From CALMZY01 sp052033915 (lineage in GTDB: Bacteria > Verrucomicrobiota > Kiritimatiellia > CAIQIC01 > JAGNIJ01): 53,614 bases of DNA. The translations under genes and the position numbers were made by a program. The notes beneath the pieces are model-generated. The model worked only from the letters and a program-made list of their open reading frames with translations. It searched no databases and was not told the DNA's origin. The stretch lies in the NCBI GenBank assembly GCA_052033915.1, contig JBPOJF010000023.1, positions 1 to 53,614 of the forward strand. The letters are read 5' to 3'. Shown here in pieces: positions 8,087 through 16,015 of this stretch. Positions within the stretch are counted from its first letter, which is position 1. Each line of letters starts with the position of its first letter.

Positions 8087-8114
8087 TTGCAAGGCCCGGA
8101 ATTCCGAGTACATT
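8087..8114 (+). promoter_or_regulatory. Promoter of the hom-lysC attenuated operon
   Basis: TTGCAA (8087-8092), a 16-bp spacer and TACATT (8109-8114), four of six matches in each box. The predicted start near 8121 would give a leader RNA that includes the leader peptide at 8143 and the attenuator at 8214. Inference from sequence only. Confidence 0.4.
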
Positions 8115-8142
8115 TTCCCAATGTTTCACGTCCATTTGTGCC

Positions 8143-8196
8143 ATGATTCTGAAGGTAAAGACCACGATTACGACGGAAGGTTCTCGAGGGGGCTGA
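8143..8196 (+). CDS. Threonine-operon-type leader peptide
   Basis: A 17-codon open frame, MILKVKTTITTEGSRGG, then TGA. It holds four Thr and one Ile codon in a five-codon block (ACC ACG ATT ACG ACG), very like the E. coli thr leader (TTITTTITITT). It lies between a promoter and a terminator-like hairpin, 95 bases before hom. Its Arg-Gly-Gly codons form half of an alternative hairpin that competes with the terminator. Ribosome stalling at Thr/Ile codons should favour read-through into hom. No Shine-Dalgarno site precedes the ATG, the main weakness. It is too short for ordinary gene callers. Confidence 0.68.
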   Translation: MILKVKTTITTEGSRGG

Positions 8197-8213
8197 GGCT
8201 TCGGCTTTTATTC

Positions 8214-8237
8214 ACCCCTCGAAAGAGGGGTTTTTTT
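8214..8237 (+). terminator. Attenuator terminator before hom
   Basis: ACCCCTC (8214-8220), loop GAAA, GAGGGGT (8225-8231), then further T to 8237: a classic intrinsic terminator upstream of a gene. TCGAGGGG at 8184-8191, inside the leader peptide, can pair with CCCCTCGA at 8215-8222 and would block it. This is the mutually exclusive arrangement of amino-acid-operon attenuation. Confidence 0.8.
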
Positions 8238-8290
8238 GTATAGCGGAGTCGTCCGCGTCCTCGGGATCGAGGACGAGAACGAGGACGGTT

Positions 8291-9595
8291 ATGAAAGAAA
8301 TAGGAATAGGGCTTCTGGGTTTTGGAACCGTCGGCGCGGGCGTGGTCGAAGGGTTGCAGAAAAACGGCGATCTCATGGCGCGGCGGATCGGCGCGAAGCT
8401 GGTCCTGCGCAAGATCGCCGATCTCGATCTGGACCGCGACCGAGGCGTGAAAGTGGACCGTTCTCTGCTGACCCGCGATGCGGCTTCCGTGATCAACGAT
8501 CCGTCCGTGGACGTCGTGGTGGAACTGGTCGGCGGCGTCGGGATCGCGCTCGATTTCGTGTTGAAGGCCCTGGCCCTCGGCAAACCGGTGGTGACCGCGA
8601 ACAAGGCGCTACTGGCGGAAAAGGGCGAGGAGATCTACCGCGTTGCGGCGGAGAAGGGCGCGGCGGTTTACTGCGAAGCCAGCGTCGGCGGCGGCATTCC
8701 GATCATCAAGGCCCTGCGCGAAGGTCTTGTCGCCAACCACATCCAGAGTGTTCATGGAATCCTGAACGGAACCTGCAACTACATCCTGACCCGGATGGAG
8801 CAGGAGAAGCTTCCGTTCGACCAGGTCCTGAAAGCCGCGCAGGCGGCCGGCTACGCCGAGGCGGAACCGAGCCTCGACATCGACGGCGTGGATACCGCCC
8901 ACAAGGCGGCCATCCTCGCCTCGATGGCGTACGGGTTCCCGGTGCCGATGAAGTCGGTGCATGTCGAAGGGATTCGCGGCCTCGATCCGGTCGATATCGC
9001 GACCGCGGCGGAACTGGGCTACCGGATCAAGCTGCTCGGGGTCATCAAGCGCGTGGACCGCGAGATCGAGGTGAGGATTCACCCGACCCTGGTGCCGCAT
9101 CGCCATATGCTGGCCTCGGTGGGCGGCGTGTTCAACGCCATCTGGGTGTCCGGCGATATCGTGGGGGATACCCTCTACTACGGCCGCGGCGCCGGCCGCG
9201 CCGCCACCGCGAGCGCCGTGTTGAGCGACCTGGCGGATGTCGCGCGCGATTTGCAGACCGGGATGAAGAGCCGTCCCTCCGCGTTCGTGAGCCACGGCGT
9301 CGAAGGCCGTTGCGCGATCCGTCCGATCGGCGACATCGAGGCCCGCTATTATCTGCGGCTGTCCCTCATGGACAAGCCGGGAGTGCTGGCGAAGGTGGCG
9401 CAGTTGCTGGGCAGGAACCAGGTGAGCATCGCCTCCGTGATGCAGAAGGAAGCGCGCATGGGCGAGCATGTGCCCGTGATCGTCGTGACCCACCAGGCGA
9501 AAGAAAGCGGATTCCGCGCGGCGCTCGAGGAGATCGATGCGCTGGATGTCGTCGGCGCGCCGACGGTGCGGCTGCGGATCGAGGATTTTGTTTGA
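8291..9595 (+). CDS. hom: Homoserine dehydrogenase
   Basis: Reduces aspartate semialdehyde to homoserine, the branch point to threonine, methionine and isoleucine. 434 residues, the standard monofunctional length. The N-terminal Rossmann fold has GFGTVGAG (10-17); KPVVTANKALLA and GGGIPIIK follow; the catalytic region has NGTCNYIL and AEPSLDIDGVDTAHK. A C-terminal ACT domain (about 350-434: LRLSLMDKPGVLAKVAQLL) suggests feedback control by threonine. GAGG lies six bases before the ATG. It follows a Thr-codon attenuator and precedes lysC, so the pair forms an aspartate-family unit; thrB and thrC are not in the window. Confidence 0.96.
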   Translation: MKEIGIGLLGFGTVGAGVVEGLQKNGDLMARRIGAKLVLRKIADLDLDRDRGVKVDRSLLTRDAASVINDPSVDVVVELVGGVGIALDFVLKALALGKPVVTANKALLAEKGEEIYRVAAEKGAAVYCEASVGGGIPIIKALREGLVANHIQSVHGILNGTCNYILTRMEQEKLPFDQVLKAAQAAGYAEAEPSLDIDGVDTAHKAAILASMAYGFPVPMKSVHVEGIRGLDPVDIATAAELGYRIKLLGVIKRVDREIEVRIHPTLVPHRHMLASVGGVFNAIWVSGDIVGDTLYYGRGAGRAATASAVLSDLADVARDLQTGMKSRPSAFVSHGVEGRCAIRPIGDIEARYYLRLSLMDKPGVLAKVAQLLGRNQVSIASVMQKEARMGEHVPVIVVTHQAKESGFRAALEEIDALDVVGAPTVRLRIEDFV

Positions 9596-9641
9596 AGAGT
9601 GACGCCGGACGCTTGGCGGCAAGCGGCGAGAAACATTGGAG

Positions 9642-9691
9642 TTTTCCGGATATTGGAAAAAACGGGAGCCGATTTTCCAGGGATTGGAAAA
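9642..9691. repeat. Paired 19-bp inverted repeats, 31 bp apart, before lysC
   Basis: Two inverted repeats of the form TTTTCC-N7-GGAAAA, at 9642-9660 and 9673-9691. Their start-to-start distance is 31 bp. The same pair with the same spacing occurs before clpB (25339-25388). Each could form a hairpin in RNA or be a symmetric protein-binding site. They lie in the hom-lysC gap. Function is unknown. Confidence 0.7.
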
Positions 9692-9728
9692 ACGTCAAGG
9701 CACAAGCGTCAAACGTCAAAGGTCAGGA

Positions 9729-11081
9729 ATGATGAAAGTCTCCAAATTCGGCGGAACGTCTCTGGCTGACGCCGGCCAGATCATGAAGGTGTTCGAGATC
9801 GCCCAAGCGGATCCCGACCGCCGGATCATCGTCGTCTCCGCCCCGGGCAAACGCTCGAAAGAGGATATCAAGGTCACCGACCTGTTGATCTCGTGCGCGC
9901 AGGCGATGCTGAAGAGCGGCAAGGCCGACGAGGAACTCGGCCGTGTCGTCGCGCGGTTCGCGGATATCCGGAAGGAACTCGGGTTGTCCGTCCATCTCCT
10001 CGCGGAGATCGAGAAGGATCTGCGGGAGCGGCTCGCGGGCGACCGGGAGCACGCGGCCTCGTTCACGGACCGCATCAAGGCCGCGGGCGAGGATTACAGT
10101 GCGCGCTTCGTCGCGGCGGCGTTCACCGCGAAGGGCCTGAAGGCGGAGTACGTCAGCCCGCGCGACGCCGGCCTGCTGTTGAGCGACGAGCCCGGCAACG
10201 CCCAGGTGCTTGACGAGGCGTATCCGCAACTCGCGAAGTTGCGCGACCGCCCGGGCGTCACGATTTTCCCGGGATTCTTCGGCTACACGAAGAAGGGCCG
10301 GGTGGTCACTTTCCCGCGCGGCGGCTCGGACATCACCGGCGCGATTCTCGCGGCCGCCGTGAAGGCCGACGTGTACGAGAATTTTACGGACGTGGACTCG
10401 GTCTACGCGGTTGACCCGCGGATCGTTCCCGAGGCCAAGGCGATCGAACTGCTGACCTACCGGGAGATGCGGGAATTGTCGTACGCGGGCTTCGGCGTGT
10501 TTCACGACGAGGCGGTCGTGCCGGCCGTGAAGGCCGGCGTGCCGATCTGCATCAAGAACACAAACCATCCGTTGGCGCACGGCACGATGATCGTGCCGGA
10601 ACGGCCGTACATGGCGGGCGGCGTGGTCGGTATTTCCAGCAGCGACGGTTTCTGCACGCTGTTTCTAAGCAAGTACCTGATGAACCGGGAAATCGGATTT
10701 GGACGGCGGCTGCTCCAGATTCTGGAGGAGGAAGGGCTGTCCTATGAACACGTCCCCTCGGGCATCGACAATACCAGCGTGATTCTTCGGAGCGACCGGT
10801 TCACGGAGGAGAAGGAGAAGCGCGTCATCAGCCGTATCCGGGAAGAACTGGACGTGGACGATGTGGAAGCGGAGCGGGGGCTCGCGCTGATCATGGTCGT
10901 GGGCGAAGGCATGCGCTACACCGTCGGCCTCGCGGCGAAGGCGACCCAGGCCCTCGCCGAGGGCGGCGTGAACATCGAGATGATGAACCAGGGTTCGTCG
11001 GAAATCAGCATGATGTTCGGGGTCAAGGAAGTGGATCGGCAGAGGGCGGTGAAGGCGTTGTATAGGGCGTTCTTCAGATAG
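9729..11081 (+). CDS. lysC: Aspartate kinase
   Basis: Phosphorylates aspartate, the first step to lysine, threonine, methionine and isoleucine. 450 residues, monofunctional. The N terminus has KFGGTSLAD (6-14); later FPRGGSDITGA, YENFTDVDSVYAVDP and the MRELSYAGFGVFHDEAV region are visible, then two C-terminal ACT repeats (about 310-450, including GLAAKATQALAEGGVNIEMM and the closing QGSSEISMMFGV). The start is one of two tandem ATGs (9729 or 9732); AAAGG upstream fits 9729 better. It lies 133 bp downstream of hom; the gap holds paired inverted repeats and CGTCAA direct repeats, so it may have extra control beyond the attenuator. Confidence 0.95.
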   Translation: MMKVSKFGGTSLADAGQIMKVFEIAQADPDRRIIVVSAPGKRSKEDIKVTDLLISCAQAMLKSGKADEELGRVVARFADIRKELGLSVHLLAEIEKDLRERLAGDREHAASFTDRIKAAGEDYSARFVAAAFTAKGLKAEYVSPRDAGLLLSDEPGNAQVLDEAYPQLAKLRDRPGVTIFPGFFGYTKKGRVVTFPRGGSDITGAILAAAVKADVYENFTDVDSVYAVDPRIVPEAKAIELLTYREMRELSYAGFGVFHDEAVVPAVKAGVPICIKNTNHPLAHGTMIVPERPYMAGGVVGISSSDGFCTLFLSKYLMNREIGFGRRLLQILEEEGLSYEHVPSGIDNTSVILRSDRFTEEKEKRVISRIREELDVDDVEAERGLALIMVVGEGMRYTVGLAAKATQALAEGGVNIEMMNQGSSEISMMFGVKEVDRQRAVKALYRAFFR

Positions 11082-11195
11082 AAACCTGAACCCTGAAACC
11101 TGGGTGCGGGGCGAAGGAATTGTACGAGACAAGCGATATCCCAAGTTGAAAGGCTTTATTCGCGCGATCCCAAGCGTCAAGGGTCAAGCGTTCAA
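11082..11195. repeat. Intergenic short direct repeats after lysC
   Basis: Right after the lysC stop, 11082-11104 holds near-tandem ACCTGAA/CCCTGAA words. At 11171-11195, AAGCGTCAAGGGTCAAGCG repeats a (C)GTCAA word; a similar run (CAAGCGTCAAACGTCAAAGG) lies just before lysC at 9702-9722. These look like small degenerate repeat arrays. I see no gene or clear terminator in the lysC-cimA gap. Confidence 0.4.
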
Positions 11196-11221
11196 GTCCC
11201 GGTAACAAATCGAGGCATAAT

Positions 11222-12817
11222 ATGACCACCAAACGAATACTCATCTACGACACCACCCTCCGCGACGGCGCGCAGGGCGAGGGGATTTCCTTTTCCGGCG
11301 CGGCGAAGATTCGCATCGCCAAACGGCTGGACGAATTCGGTGTGGACTACATCGAAGGCGGGTACGCGGCGTCCAACCCGAAGGACATGGCCTTTTTCAA
11401 GGACATCAAGAAAGAGAAGCTGACGCACGCAAAGATCGCGGCGTTCGGCAGCACGCGCCGCGCGAAAACGCCCGTGGCGGAAGACATCGGCGCCAGGGCG
11501 TTGATCGAGGCCGACACGCCCGTGGCCGCGATCTTCGGCAAGAGCTGGCGATTCCACGTGAAGGAAGTCCTTCGCGTCACGGAAGACGAGAACCGCGCGA
11601 TGATCGCCGACACGGTGCGCTTTCTGAAACAGCACAAGAAGGAAGTGATCTACGACGCGGAGCACTTCTTCGACGGATACAAAGACAGCCCGGAGCACGC
11701 GCTTTCCACGCTGAAGGCGGCGAAGGAAGCCGGCGCCGATATGCTGGTTCTGTGCGACACGAACGGAGGCACTCTTCCGGGCGATATTCACAAGATCACC
11801 GAAGAGGTCGTCAAGAACATCGGACCGGCGGTCGGCATTCACACGCACAACGACAGCGAGCTGGGCGTCGCGAATTCGCTGGCGGCCGTGTGCGCCGGCG
11901 CGATCCATGTCCAGGGCACGATCAACGGCCACGGCGAACGGTGCGGCAACGCCAATCTCACCTCGATCATCCCGGCGCTGATGCTGAAGATGGGGCATGA
12001 TTGCCTGAAGAAGGACAGCCTCAAGCGCCTGCGCGATGTGTCGCTGTTCGTGGACGAGATGGCGAACGTGCGGCCGAACCGGAAGGCGGCGTACGTGGGC
12101 GAGAGCGCGTTCGCGCACAAGGCCGGTATGCACGTGGATGCCGTGCGCAAGACCGCGAAGAGCTTCGAGCACATCGAGCCCGAGACCGTTGGCAACACGC
12201 GGCGCATTCTCGTGTCGGAACTTTCCGGCGCGAGCAACGTGTTCCTGAAGGCGGTCGAAATGGGCGTCGCGCTCGACAAGTCGTCGCCGGAGGTGAAGGA
12301 GATTCTGCGCGTGCTGGAGCGGATGGAGAAAAACGGCTATGCGTTCGAGGCGGCTGACGCGTCGTTCAAGATGCTGGTTAAGAAGATCCTCAAGTCGCAC
12401 AAGCCGTTCTTCGCGCTGGACGGGTTCCGCGTGATCGTCGAGAAGCGCCACAAGGACGCGCCGTGCATCTCGGAGGCCACGATCAAGCTGTCGGTGAATG
12501 GCGAGGCCGAACTGACGGCCGGCGAGGGCGACGGTCCCGTCGACGCGCTGAACAGCGCGCTGCGGAAGGCCCTGACCCGGTTCTACCCGGACATCCAGAA
12601 GGTGTTTCTTACGGACTACCGCGTGCGCATTCTCGATCCCGAGGTGGCGACGGCGGCGAAGACCCGCGTCATCATCGAGTCGAGCGACGGCGCGAAGATC
12701 TGGGGCACGGTCGGTGTATCCAGCAATATCATCGAGGCCTCGTGGGAAGCGCTGGTCGACAGCGTGGAGTACAAGCTGTTCCTGGATGAGGAAGAAAAGA
12801 AGAAGAATAAGAAATAG
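11222..12817 (+). CDS. cimA: (R)-citramalate synthase
   Basis: Condenses pyruvate and acetyl-CoA to citramalate, the threonine-independent route to 2-oxobutyrate and isoleucine. 531 residues, as expected for the long CimA type and longer than most LeuA proteins. Seen: YDTTLRDGAQGEGISFS (9-25), YIEGGYAASNPKD, CDTNGGTLP and the metal-binding HTHNDSELGVANS (near 206-218), NGHGERCGN, then a C-terminal LeuA-type regulatory domain (about 395-515). YIEGGY is typical of CimA rather than homocitrate or isopropylmalate synthase. GAGG lies six bases before the ATG. Lying next to hom-lysC, it groups both inputs to isoleucine; valS follows. Confidence 0.93.
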   Translation: MTTKRILIYDTTLRDGAQGEGISFSGAAKIRIAKRLDEFGVDYIEGGYAASNPKDMAFFKDIKKEKLTHAKIAAFGSTRRAKTPVAEDIGARALIEADTPVAAIFGKSWRFHVKEVLRVTEDENRAMIADTVRFLKQHKKEVIYDAEHFFDGYKDSPEHALSTLKAAKEAGADMLVLCDTNGGTLPGDIHKITEEVVKNIGPAVGIHTHNDSELGVANSLAAVCAGAIHVQGTINGHGERCGNANLTSIIPALMLKMGHDCLKKDSLKRLRDVSLFVDEMANVRPNRKAAYVGESAFAHKAGMHVDAVRKTAKSFEHIEPETVGNTRRILVSELSGASNVFLKAVEMGVALDKSSPEVKEILRVLERMEKNGYAFEAADASFKMLVKKILKSHKPFFALDGFRVIVEKRHKDAPCISEATIKLSVNGEAELTAGEGDGPVDALNSALRKALTRFYPDIQKVFLTDYRVRILDPEVATAAKTRVIIESSDGAKIWGTVGVSSNIIEASWEALVDSVEYKLFLDEEEKKKNKK

Positions 12818-12873
12818 GAATCCGTAATCGCTCTCCTTGACGGGAGCCGTCGAGGACGATTGGTGTTTTGAAC

Positions 12874-15543
12874 ATGTCTGAATTACCCAAAACCTACGAT
12901 CCAAAGACCATCGAAGACAAGTGGTTCAACTACTCCCTGGAAAAGGGGTTGTTCCACGCTGACGCATCGAAGGGCGGCGAGCCGTACTGCATTGTCATCC
13001 CGCCGCCGAACGTCACGGGCATTCTTCATATGGGGCATGCCCTCAACAACTCCATCCAGGACGTGCTGGTCCGCTGGCGCCGGATGCAGGGCCGTAACGT
13101 GGTCTGGGTGCCGGGCACCGATCACGCCGGCATTGCCACGCAGAACGTGGTCGAGCGCGCCTTGAAGAAGGAAGGGAAGAAACGCGACGATCTCGGGCGC
13201 GACGCGTTTGTGGCGCGCGTGTGGAAGTGGCGTGAGAAATACGGCGCGACGATCATCAACCAGCTCAAGAAACTCGGCGCCTCGTGCGACTGGCAGCGCG
13301 AGCGGTTCACGATGGACGAGGGGCTCAGTGACGCCGTCTCCGAAGTGTTCATCCGGCTTTATGAAAAGAAGCTGATCTACCGCGGCAAGTACATCATCAA
13401 CTGGTGCCCGCGCTGTCGGACCGCTTTGTCCGACGAGGAAAGCGAGCACGAGGATCTCGGCGGCAAGCTGTACCATATTCGCTACCCGATCAAGGACAGC
13501 GCGAAGAAGGAGTATATCGTTGTCGCGACGACACGCCCCGAGACGCTGCTCGGCGACACGGCCGTGGCGATCAATCCGCGCGACGAGCGCTACCGCCATC
13601 TCGTGGGCAAGACCATCATGCTTCCGATCCTCAACCGCGAATTGCGGGTGATCGAGGACGATTTCGTGGATCCGAAGTTCGGCACCGGCGTGGTGAAGGT
13701 CACGCCCGCGCACGACCCGAACGACTTCGGCATGGGCCTCCGGCACAACCTGCCGCAGGTCGACGTGATGAACGACGACGGCACGATGAGCGAGGCGGCG
13801 GGCCCGTACGCGGGTATGGACCGTTTCGCGTGCCGCGAAGATATTGTTGAAGACCTGAAGGACGCGGGGCTGATCGAGAAGATCGAAGACCATCAGCACG
13901 CGGTCGGCCACTGCTACCGCTGTCACACGATGGTCGAGCCGCGCCTGTCCCCGCAGTGGTTCGTGAAGATGAAGCCGCTGGCCGAACCGGCCATCGAGGC
14001 CGTGCGGTCGGGCCGCATCCGCTTCGTGCCCGAGCGTTGGACCAAGGTGTATCTCGACTGGATGGAGAACATCCGCGACTGGTGCATCTCGCGCCAGATC
14101 TGGTGGGGCCATCGCATCCCGGTGTTCTACTGCGACGGGTGCGAACACGAGTGGGCCGCGAAGGGCCGGCCCCGGAAGTGCCCGAAGTGCGGCTCGGATC
14201 AGATTCGCCAGGACGAGGATGTGCTCGACACGTGGTTCTCGTCGTGGCTTTGGCCGTTCAGCGTGTTCGGCTGGCCGGAGCAGAGCGAAGACCTGAAGTT
14301 CTACTACCCGACGAACACGCTGGTGACGGCGTCGGAAATCATTTTCTTCTGGGTCGCGCGCATGATCATGGCGGGCCTGGAGTTCATGGGGGACATTCCG
14401 TTCAGCGAGGTTTACATCCACGGCACCGTGCGCGACGACGCCGGGCTGAAGATGAGCAAGAGCCTCGGCAACTCCATTGATCCTCTCGACATCATCAACC
14501 AGTACAGCGCCGACGCGCTTCGGTTCAGCCTCACGATGCTCACCGCGACGGGGCAGGATGTGTATGTCTCGGCGGAGAAGTTCGAGATCGGCCGCAACTT
14601 CGGCACGAAGATCTGGAATGCCGCGCGCTACATGCAGATGCACACGAAGGATCGCGCGATCGACGCGGAGAACGCGAAGTTCGACATCGGCCGGCTCAGC
14701 GCGGACGACCAGCATATCCTCGCGCGCCTGCGCGATTGCACCGCCGCGTGCACGGAGAACCTGGAGAAGTTTCGATTCAATGACTATGCCAAGGCGCTCT
14801 ACGAATTTCTCTGGCACCAGTTCTGCGACTGGTACGTGGAGTACTCGAAGCAGGTCTTTTACGGGACCGACGAGGCCCGCAAGCAGGACGTGCTCAACGT
14901 GATGCACCACGTGTTCGCGAACGCCCTGAAGCTTCTGCACCCGCTGATGCCGTTCCTGACGGAAGAGTTGTGGCACGGCATAGGCTACAACCAGTCCTGC
15001 GAGACGATCATGCGCGCCCCGTGGCCGAAAGCGGATGCGCAGTCGCTGGGGATTGACGCCGCCGTGGTGGACTACGTGGACGCCCGCCACGAGCTGATCC
15101 GGATCGCCCGTACGCTCAAGACGGATTCCAGGATTCCGCCGGCGCAGAAGGCGGACTTCATCCTCAAGCCGGCCAACGACCGGTACGCGAAGCAGTTCGT
15201 CGCCGATCAGCCGACCCTCGTTGCGCTGCTCCGGTGCGGCGAGTTCAGGATGGACGCCGGGTTTGCGCCCGCGAAGGCGATGCCCAGCGCGCTGACGCCG
15301 CTCGGAACGGTGTACATGTCGCTGGAAGGCGCGGTCGATGCCGATGCCGAAGCGAAGCGGCTGACCGCCCAGCTTGAGGAAGTGGACGAGAATCTGAAAC
15401 GTGTGGACCAGAAACTTGGAAACGAGAGCTTTGTCAGCAAAGCGCCCGCGGCCATTGTCGATCAACAGCGCGCTCGCCGGCAGGAACTGGTGGAGAAGCG
15501 CGAGAAGCTGGTGAAGTTGATCGAAGCGTTGAAACAGAAATGA
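12874..15543 (+). CDS. valS: Valyl-tRNA synthetase
   Basis: Charges tRNA-Val; cytoplasmic class I synthetase, 889 residues. Present: PPPNVTGILHMGHALNN (HIGH-type motif at about 52-55), the CP1 editing domain (TTRPETLLGDTAVAI, GTGVVKVTPAHDPND), a zinc-ribbon-like insert with two Cys pairs near 425-450 (CDGCEHEW, CPKCGSD), DTWFSSWLWPFS, KMSKS at 526-530, the anticodon-binding helical domain and a C-terminal coiled-coil arm (about 825-889). The ATG at 12874 is preferred to a TTG six bases upstream. The upstream gap is short, with no T-box seen. It follows cimA, so branched-chain amino acid functions cluster here. Confidence 0.97.
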   Translation: MSELPKTYDPKTIEDKWFNYSLEKGLFHADASKGGEPYCIVIPPPNVTGILHMGHALNNSIQDVLVRWRRMQGRNVVWVPGTDHAGIATQNVVERALKKEGKKRDDLGRDAFVARVWKWREKYGATIINQLKKLGASCDWQRERFTMDEGLSDAVSEVFIRLYEKKLIYRGKYIINWCPRCRTALSDEESEHEDLGGKLYHIRYPIKDSAKKEYIVVATTRPETLLGDTAVAINPRDERYRHLVGKTIMLPILNRELRVIEDDFVDPKFGTGVVKVTPAHDPNDFGMGLRHNLPQVDVMNDDGTMSEAAGPYAGMDRFACREDIVEDLKDAGLIEKIEDHQHAVGHCYRCHTMVEPRLSPQWFVKMKPLAEPAIEAVRSGRIRFVPERWTKVYLDWMENIRDWCISRQIWWGHRIPVFYCDGCEHEWAAKGRPRKCPKCGSDQIRQDEDVLDTWFSSWLWPFSVFGWPEQSEDLKFYYPTNTLVTASEIIFFWVARMIMAGLEFMGDIPFSEVYIHGTVRDDAGLKMSKSLGNSIDPLDIINQYSADALRFSLTMLTATGQDVYVSAEKFEIGRNFGTKIWNAARYMQMHTKDRAIDAENAKFDIGRLSADDQHILARLRDCTAACTENLEKFRFNDYAKALYEFLWHQFCDWYVEYSKQVFYGTDEARKQDVLNVMHHVFANALKLLHPLMPFLTEELWHGIGYNQSCETIMRAPWPKADAQSLGIDAAVVDYVDARHELIRIARTLKTDSRIPPAQKADFILKPANDRYAKQFVADQPTLVALLRCGEFRMDAGFAPAKAMPSALTPLGTVYMSLEGAVDADAEAKRLTAQLEEVDENLKRVDQKLGNESFVSKAPAAIVDQQRARRQELVEKREKLVKLIEALKQK

Positions 15544-15844
15544 TCCAAGTCATGCAGGCTGCGGACGGGACTGCCCCTCCATCAGCGACGTTCCGTGGGG
15601 CCGGTGAACCGGCTCGCAGACGGTGTTTCAGGGCTATAAACAGGCACGACGATTATCTTGGAATGCGTCCTTGACTACCGCCTGCAGTCTCTCTACTGTG
15701 GCCCGGTTGCAGTGGGAAAAAGGACGTGTTGATAGGGCTCGCACGGCCATTTCGCAAGTTGACGCACCTGTATCCTGCTTGTCCGCTGACGAGGTGGATG
15801 TTCAGGTGTTTGTTGTCTTTTGGTAGACTTTTGGCGGGACCGGA
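15544..15844. other. Non-coding gap between valS and tRNA-Gln
   Basis: I see no protein gene. A hairpin GCCGG-TGAA-CCGGC (15600-15613) follows valS without a T-run and may be a weak terminator. The middle holds a good promoter (15671-15699). The 145 bases between that promoter and the tRNA could be a long tRNA leader or a small RNA. A short open frame at 15623-15826 has no ribosome site and no recognisable product. Confidence 0.5.
15671..15699 (+). promoter_or_regulatory. Sigma-70-type promoter upstream of tRNA-Gln
   Basis: TTGACT (15671-15676), a 17-bp spacer and TACTGT (15694-15699). The predicted start, near 15706, is about 140 bases before the tRNA. It probably drives the tRNA precursor, possibly prs too, or a separate small RNA. 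Confidence 0.5.
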
Positions 15845-15918
15845 TGCCCGATGGTGTAATGGCAGCACACGGCCCTTTGGAGGCCAGAGTCTAGGTTCGA
15901 GTCCTAGTCGGGCAGCCA
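15845..15918 (+). tRNA. tRNA-Gln (anticodon UUG)
   Basis: A full 74-base cloverleaf including encoded CCA. The acceptor TGCCCGA pairs perfectly with TCGGGCA, giving the U1-A72 pair usual for tRNA-Gln. The D arm is GTGT...GCAC; the anticodon loop CTTTGGA (15875-15881) has anticodon TTG at 15877-15879; the T arm is CTAGG-TTCGAGT-CCTAG; the discriminator is G. One oddity: the outermost anticodon-stem pair (27-43) is a C-A mismatch. Confidence 0.95.
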
Positions 15919-16015
15919 TTCCGCGAGGGGCGGGATGCCGGAGCTACGGATGGTAGGCCATGGCGCCGCAAGGCGCGCAGGCGAAGAGTACGGATACTTC
16001 GGGAGACGTTGAATC

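Noticed and set aside
8121..8240. Alternative 39-codon frame with several His codons in the hom leader
   Set aside because: It starts at the predicted transcription start and runs through the terminator itself, so it cannot serve as an attenuator leader. The Thr frame at 8143 fits hom and the hairpins far better.
12883..15465. 860-codon open frame antisense to valS
   Set aside because: Shadow of a GC-rich gene: Arg/His/Val-rich, no ribosome site, and valS on the other strand is unmistakable. The same reasoning removes the long antisense frames under clpB, alaS, bamA, dnaB and the ABC exporter.
15623..15826. 67-codon frame between valS and tRNA-Gln
   Set aside because: No ribosome site, no family resemblance, and a promoter sits inside it at 15671-15699.
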